Shown here: in pieces, positions 59,285 to 64,000 of the stretch
How positions within the stretch are numbered: position 1 is the first letter of the stretch
Layout: every line of letters begins with the position of its first letter
NCBI RefSeq assembly: GCF_037038585.1
Contig: NC_092523.1
Coordinates: 46,951,501 to 47,015,500 of the forward strand
Reading direction: 5' to 3'
From: Patagioenas fasciata
Lineage: Eukaryota > Chordata > Aves > Columbiformes > Columbidae
Length of the DNA: 64,000 bases
The notes under the pieces: generated by a model
Told to the model about the DNA's origin: nothing
The model's database searches: none
Seen by the model: only the letters and a program-made list of their open reading frames with translations
Translations under genes and position numbers: made by a program

Positions 59285-62037
59285 GAGTAAGAACAGCTGA
59301 AACACTGGGGAGGCAAGGGAGGGCTCCAGAGGTCACCCAGAGAACCCAGGGCAGGGGGAAGACGGGGGACAGGCTCTGCGGGAGGATGGGGGAAAAGGAT
59401 GAGCCCCAGAGACCCACAGCTCCAGCCCACCAGGCCGATTCACAGCAAACACCCAGTAGAGAGGGACAAATCCCGACTGGGCACCCAACTCACAGGACCA
59501 GATGGATGTGGAACAGACAAGAGGGGGTTGGAGGAGAAGATGGGGTGAGGAGGAGGGGTGACACCAGGGGAGAAGAGCAGGATGAAGGAATGCAAGAATG
59601 TCTGACCGCCTGTGCAAGTGAAGTATGTGGGCAGCAGCTTTGTGGTTTTTTTGTTGTTGTTTCTTAAAAGGAGCATGAGCTGTAACATCTTAAGCCATCA
59701 TATTCCCTCCACTGAGAAGCCCCAGAGGTGCTTCTCTGTAGGGACAAAGGCATCAGAGATCACGGAGAAGTTCCAGCCTTTTACACTCCCTGCTCCAGGA
59801 AGGAACATTTCAGTGTCCTTTTGACACAGGACTGAAAAAAGGGGACACTACTACAGGGATGCTGAGAGTGCTGTTAAATACATAATTGAAATTGGTTTGC
59901 TCTTACTTTTTTCAGTTCTTTTACATTTTGATGTAATTAGTAAAAATACATCAGATTTTTATATATTTATCTATAGCCCTAAACTCTAATATATATATGG
60001 AATGTATATTATACAAAAACATCTGTTCCAAATAAGCAAAGCCCCTTTTACCTCCTGCAAAGCCCAACAGAAAAAAAGATCTTTCTTCACAGAATTATTC
60101 ATACTTCACTGGCCAAAATCAAAAGAGAAGTATTCTTCCTAAAAATTCAAACAAAAGACCAAATCTACTCTGAATAAATTGTTTGGTGTTGTGTGGGGTT
60201 TTTTTAAAAGAAAACTTGAAGATTGAGATAATTTATCTAATTACGCGTATAAAACACTCAGCAATCTGCAGAATCTGGGCAGAAATGGAGGAAAGTTTCC
60301 TGCAAGTTTATCCCAGTGTCTCTTTTTCTTCCATCTTCTCCCTTAAGTCTTCCTCATATCCTTATTTCTTTAATCAATGACCTTAAATTATTGTAAGATG
60401 CATATTATCTGATGATTCAGACAGCAACATCTGTAGTTGAGAAAAATTGTACTTGCTACTTGGTGCCCTATCTTCATATTTTCTTTTTTTGCCGTTTGTT
60501 CACAGCAGATGAGGAAAAAGCAAGTCGGCGGAGGCATTTTATTGTCAGGTCTTTTCTTTATGGTTGCAGGGTTTTCTTGAAAGCAGCAGACAAAAAGGAC
60601 TAGATTATTTAATGTACAAGAGGGCCTTTTTGAGTGATTCTGCTCAGGCAGCACTATGTTTTATTTTTCAGTATATTGATTAAATAAATTTTGACTTCGG
60701 CATTTTGCCACTTGTTCAGTGTAGGAGTACTAATGAACCCACAGGATGAGGTTTTGAGGAACAAAAGCATGTAGGTATTGTACAGAAAGCACAATTTTTA
60801 TGTGTAAACTGAAACAGAGAAATTAAATTTAAAACGCTTCATTTACTGACTAATTTTAGATTAATTCCTCTAGATTACACCTGATAAACAAAAAGCAGAT
60901 TAAGAGAATAAGATTCACACGCACGGAAACAACCAAGCCCAAACACTTTTAATAGTTTTGATTACAGCTGATGCAAATTATTTTGAAAAATGCAAACAGT
61001 TAATTAAGAGGAAACTGACACAGAAGTAGAAACAGCAGCTGAACAGAAGTCTTCTGCAGAGCAAATAGAAAGCTTTGGTTTGTCACAGCCCCTAGTCCCT
61101 CTCTTCTCTAAACTTCCAATTTATCAAAGGCAGCAAAAGCACCAAGCAGCAGTTAGAAAGGTTACAAACTGCAGCTCCTGAAGGACACACAGCAGCTTTG
61201 AAAGAGGTGATAAAATTGTTTGGAAATATGAAATTACAACTTGACCGAGGTAACTGCTGCCAACAGGAACATTTTTACATTATGATTTTTTTGTAATCAA
61301 ATTAAACTTCTTTCCTAGAGGCAGAAAGAGTCCTCAGAAATCAGAAAATAGGTTGATTTTGCAACAACCCTATAGAGTTCACAGGCAAGCTGTATGTGCT
61401 GTGTCCCTGCAGGGCTGTGACATGTGGAGAAGCTCCTGCACAGTTCCCTCAGACCTGGATGCTTTACAAGAGTTCTCCTGAAGCCCTGTACTGACCTAGG
61501 ACTCAGGTCATAACACATGAACCACTTGGTCTTTGCAGATTTTTTTCTTTTTTAAAGAAAAAAAAATTGTCTAGAAAGTAAAAGAACAAAAATGTGAATT
61601 TTAAACACTGGAAACCTAAAAGGCAAAAAACCTCCAGTATTTTTAGCACTGCATTGTTTAGGGAAGAGGAGGAGGACTGACTCACTGCTTCTGAATGCTT
61701 GGGATCTGCAACCCATCTTTAGGAATTCACTTGCATGCTTTAGCAGAGTTGTGCTGCTGCTGGAAGAAGCATGATCATCTTTATTTCCTCTGAACAACAC
61801 TATGTACATCAAGGACTGCAACCTAGACTGTGGAAAGCAGGAAAGCCCAGAACAGTGTTACCCATCAAATAACGTGTGCACGCATGCCTGCTGTTCTGGT
61901 TACCGGAAAACTGGAAAGGAGCTAAACCAAAACAAACCAGTGAAACGGACCAGATAATCTCTCTAAAAACAAATCCCATGATCTCTGGCCAAGGTCATGA
62001 TTTAAGGAGGCAAACAGATCTAGCAATCTTTTCCCTT

Positions 62038-62150
62038 TTTTTTTTTTTAAAAACCCAAACAAATAAAAAACAAACAAAAAACCACCACAACAACAAAAAT
62101 AATAACAACAACAAAAAACAATAACAACGACAACAAAACACAACTTCTGA
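62038..62150. repeat. A-rich / CAA simple repeat
   Basis: After a T-run, repeated AACAACAA, AATAATAACAACAAC and similar units form a low-complexity patch. Confidence 0.75.
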
Positions 62151-64000
62151 AGTTGACAAAGCAGCATATAGCCAAGACCTGCTCAACAAAGTTTCAATGG
62201 GCTGATACTTAGTTTATTTCAAAAAGCACAGAGATGAATAGGTAGGTAAGTTCAGCTCAATGTGCACAGGGAAAACTATTCTCTGTTGTTTCCATTTGGC
62301 CCCTTGGTCATCCAGCAACCTGAGCAGCCCCCTCCGCTCCTCTCCTCCCACCCTCGTGTTTCCACTGCCATCAGGTGTCTTTCTGGATCACTTTTTCTCC
62401 TCTCGCTGCCTGCACTCCCTCTTCCGATAAAATTCTGCAATAAGGCTTATACAAACTCTTTGCAGAATAGTTACCTAAGTCAACAGTGCTTCAGTTTTAT
62501 TTATTACAAAACTACAAAGTCGCAATGACCAAACTCACAATATTTCACACGGTATAGCTCTTATGAAGTCACACTTCTCAATGGGATATAAACGGAAAGA
62601 CACAGGTTAAAAAAAAAAGGCTTTTCTGCCTACCCTCACACCCAGTCGCCTTGAAAAATGTCCAAAGAAGGTAAATGTGGACTTCAATAAAAATCAGAAT
62701 AAGACTCATGAAGAAAACTAGTGGAGAAGATAAGCAGCAAGGCACAAAGAACTACAGCGAGCATCCTGGTGAAAAGGCTTTCTTCTCCAGATGTGCCTGT
62801 GGTTTGTACTTTAGCAGCCGCAGCACAATAAAGTGTGTCTAACAGCAGAACGGAATTACTCCCTCCCATAAAACAGTCTTCAACTTCTAAAATAACTGAA
62901 ATCTGTACTAAATTAAGAAATTCATTCACAACGACTTGAGTTCATCTGAAATTGTTTCCTCAAACCTCTTCTTCTAAAATCCTTTAGCCACCCAGATTTC
63001 AAGCAACAACCAACGCGCTCTAGAAATGGTGCAGGGGGACCCTGTATTTTTGGGCATCTTGGAGAATCTGCTTGAACAGGATGGAGAAAAGAAAAAAAAA
63101 AAGCAGACTTTTTAAAAATCAAGTAGTATATAAACCCCTAGAAACCCCTAGCACAGATCTGGGAGAACAGCAAGTGGCTTATCAGTGAATTGGGCATGCA
63201 AATCAGGCACCCATGTGGCCTAAGCCGAACCTGCAACTACTTGTAGACACACACACATACAAAAAAGGAGTCTTGTTTCAGCTAGGCTGAGAAATATCTA
63301 AGTTATTTGTTTTGGATGAGTGTACGGGGCCCACTAGTTCAAAATGCACACCAAACATTTTTCTCTGAAGCATCTCTACCGCTGGCAGCAAATCCCAAAT
63401 ATCCTGGCAAGCAGAACATCCACCTTCATTTTCCTTTTTGCTCCATATAATTTAATAATTGCCTGTTCCTTTTGCAATATTTCATAAGGTGATTTCCAAA
63501 TACTTAAGACAACGATAACTGCTCTGAAATAAATCCTTTAGATTGCCTTTTTTTTAAGCTTCCTTACAATTCAACTTTTAAAAGTCAGCAATTTTCTCTT
63601 AGTTCTTCCTAAAAACGAATTAAAAGAGCTGCTTGTCTAATAAAAATACACACTTTAGGCTCCATAAGGAGCCTTGGCATTCTTGACTTTTAATCTCAAA
63701 TTACCATGTCCCAAACTTCTGCATTTCATGTCTTTTTCAAGAATGCTTTTAGTCCATGAGTATGCAAAACAAAAACATAAATCTCAAAGGCACACAAAGC
63801 AGCTCATGCTATTTTTTTTCCTTTTTAAACCTCAAAGCTTTTTAACAAAATTTACTTTTTCCTAGTAATTTGCTTACTCTGTAGCTGCAAAACCCACCAA
63901 AAAACCCAAAACAAATAAACCAACCTTTAAACTGCCTGTATAACCACCAGGTTTGTTCTTAAAAAAAACAACACTAAGATCACAAATAATTCTGTCATGT

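Larger units (their letters stand above)
57171..64000. other. TMEM131L upstream intron or 5' flank, no gene recognised
   Basis: Mostly AT-rich non-coding DNA with GC-richer islands near 57860-58280 and 59285-59600. Holds an A27 run at 59258-59284 and an A/CAA-rich patch at about 62038-62150. No coding exon with clear splice signals and recognisable protein was seen. By gene order the first TMEM131L exons should lie further right. Confidence 0.6.

Noticed and set aside
60412-60603. 63-codon plus-strand ORF after a TTTGTTCACAG acceptor-like site
   Set aside because: Charged segment with a plausible acceptor, but no donor-supported partner exon or known homologue.
55225-64000. Search for the missing N-terminal exons of TMEM131L
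   Set aside because: No segment resembling the signal peptide exon or the following acidic exon was found with suitable splice sites. They are most likely beyond the right edge.

Overview
The window is nuclear DNA from a vertebrate, most likely a bird. The evidence is a split gene with GT-AG introns, AT-rich introns of mostly 0.3-5 kb, two CR1 LINE copies with CR1-type 3' ends, and a solo retroviral LTR. A non-avian reptile cannot be excluded. There are no bacterial operons, CRISPR arrays or phage modules. I found no defence or biosynthetic system.

One protein-coding gene dominates. TMEM131L (transmembrane protein 131-like, KIAA0922) lies on the minus strand from about 55,224 down to a stop codon at 7307-7309. 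I resolved 32 consecutive coding exons. Their phases join without a break into 1534 complete codons, so the window lacks only the first exon or two (signal peptide and adjoining N-terminus), which should lie beyond 64,000. The protein reads in order: PapD-like N-terminal domain, long lumenal/extracellular region with many N-glycosylation sequons, one membrane span, and a long low-complexity cytoplasmic tail with a Ser/Gly/Trp-rich block and an aromatic C-terminus. Residue numbers below count from the first complete codon in the window. Every intron is GT-AG except one GC-AG intron (10,149-11,782).

Layout: 1-5997 is non-coding DNA downstream of the gene, richer in GC on the left and with a small CpG cluster near 870-1000. 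An old CR1 fragment lies at about 5998-6350. The 3' UTR and candidate poly(A) signals sit at 7187-7306. The TMEM131L exons and introns occupy 7307-55,224. From 55,225 to 64,000 is the intron or upstream part of the same gene, containing a second CR1 copy.

Mobile elements: a 5'-truncated CR1 of about 2.3 kb with a broken reverse transcriptase (29,344-31,622), a 0.76 kb CR1 tail of the same subfamily (56,411-57,170), an older CR1 piece (~5998-6350), and a 656 bp solo LTR (53,024-53,679) bounded by a perfect 5 bp target-site duplication. All three CR1 copies lie in the gene's transcriptional sense. The LTR lies antisense and carries a G-quadruplex-type G-run block.

Most other open frames in the window are chance ORFs or antisense shadows. 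I saw no second coding gene.
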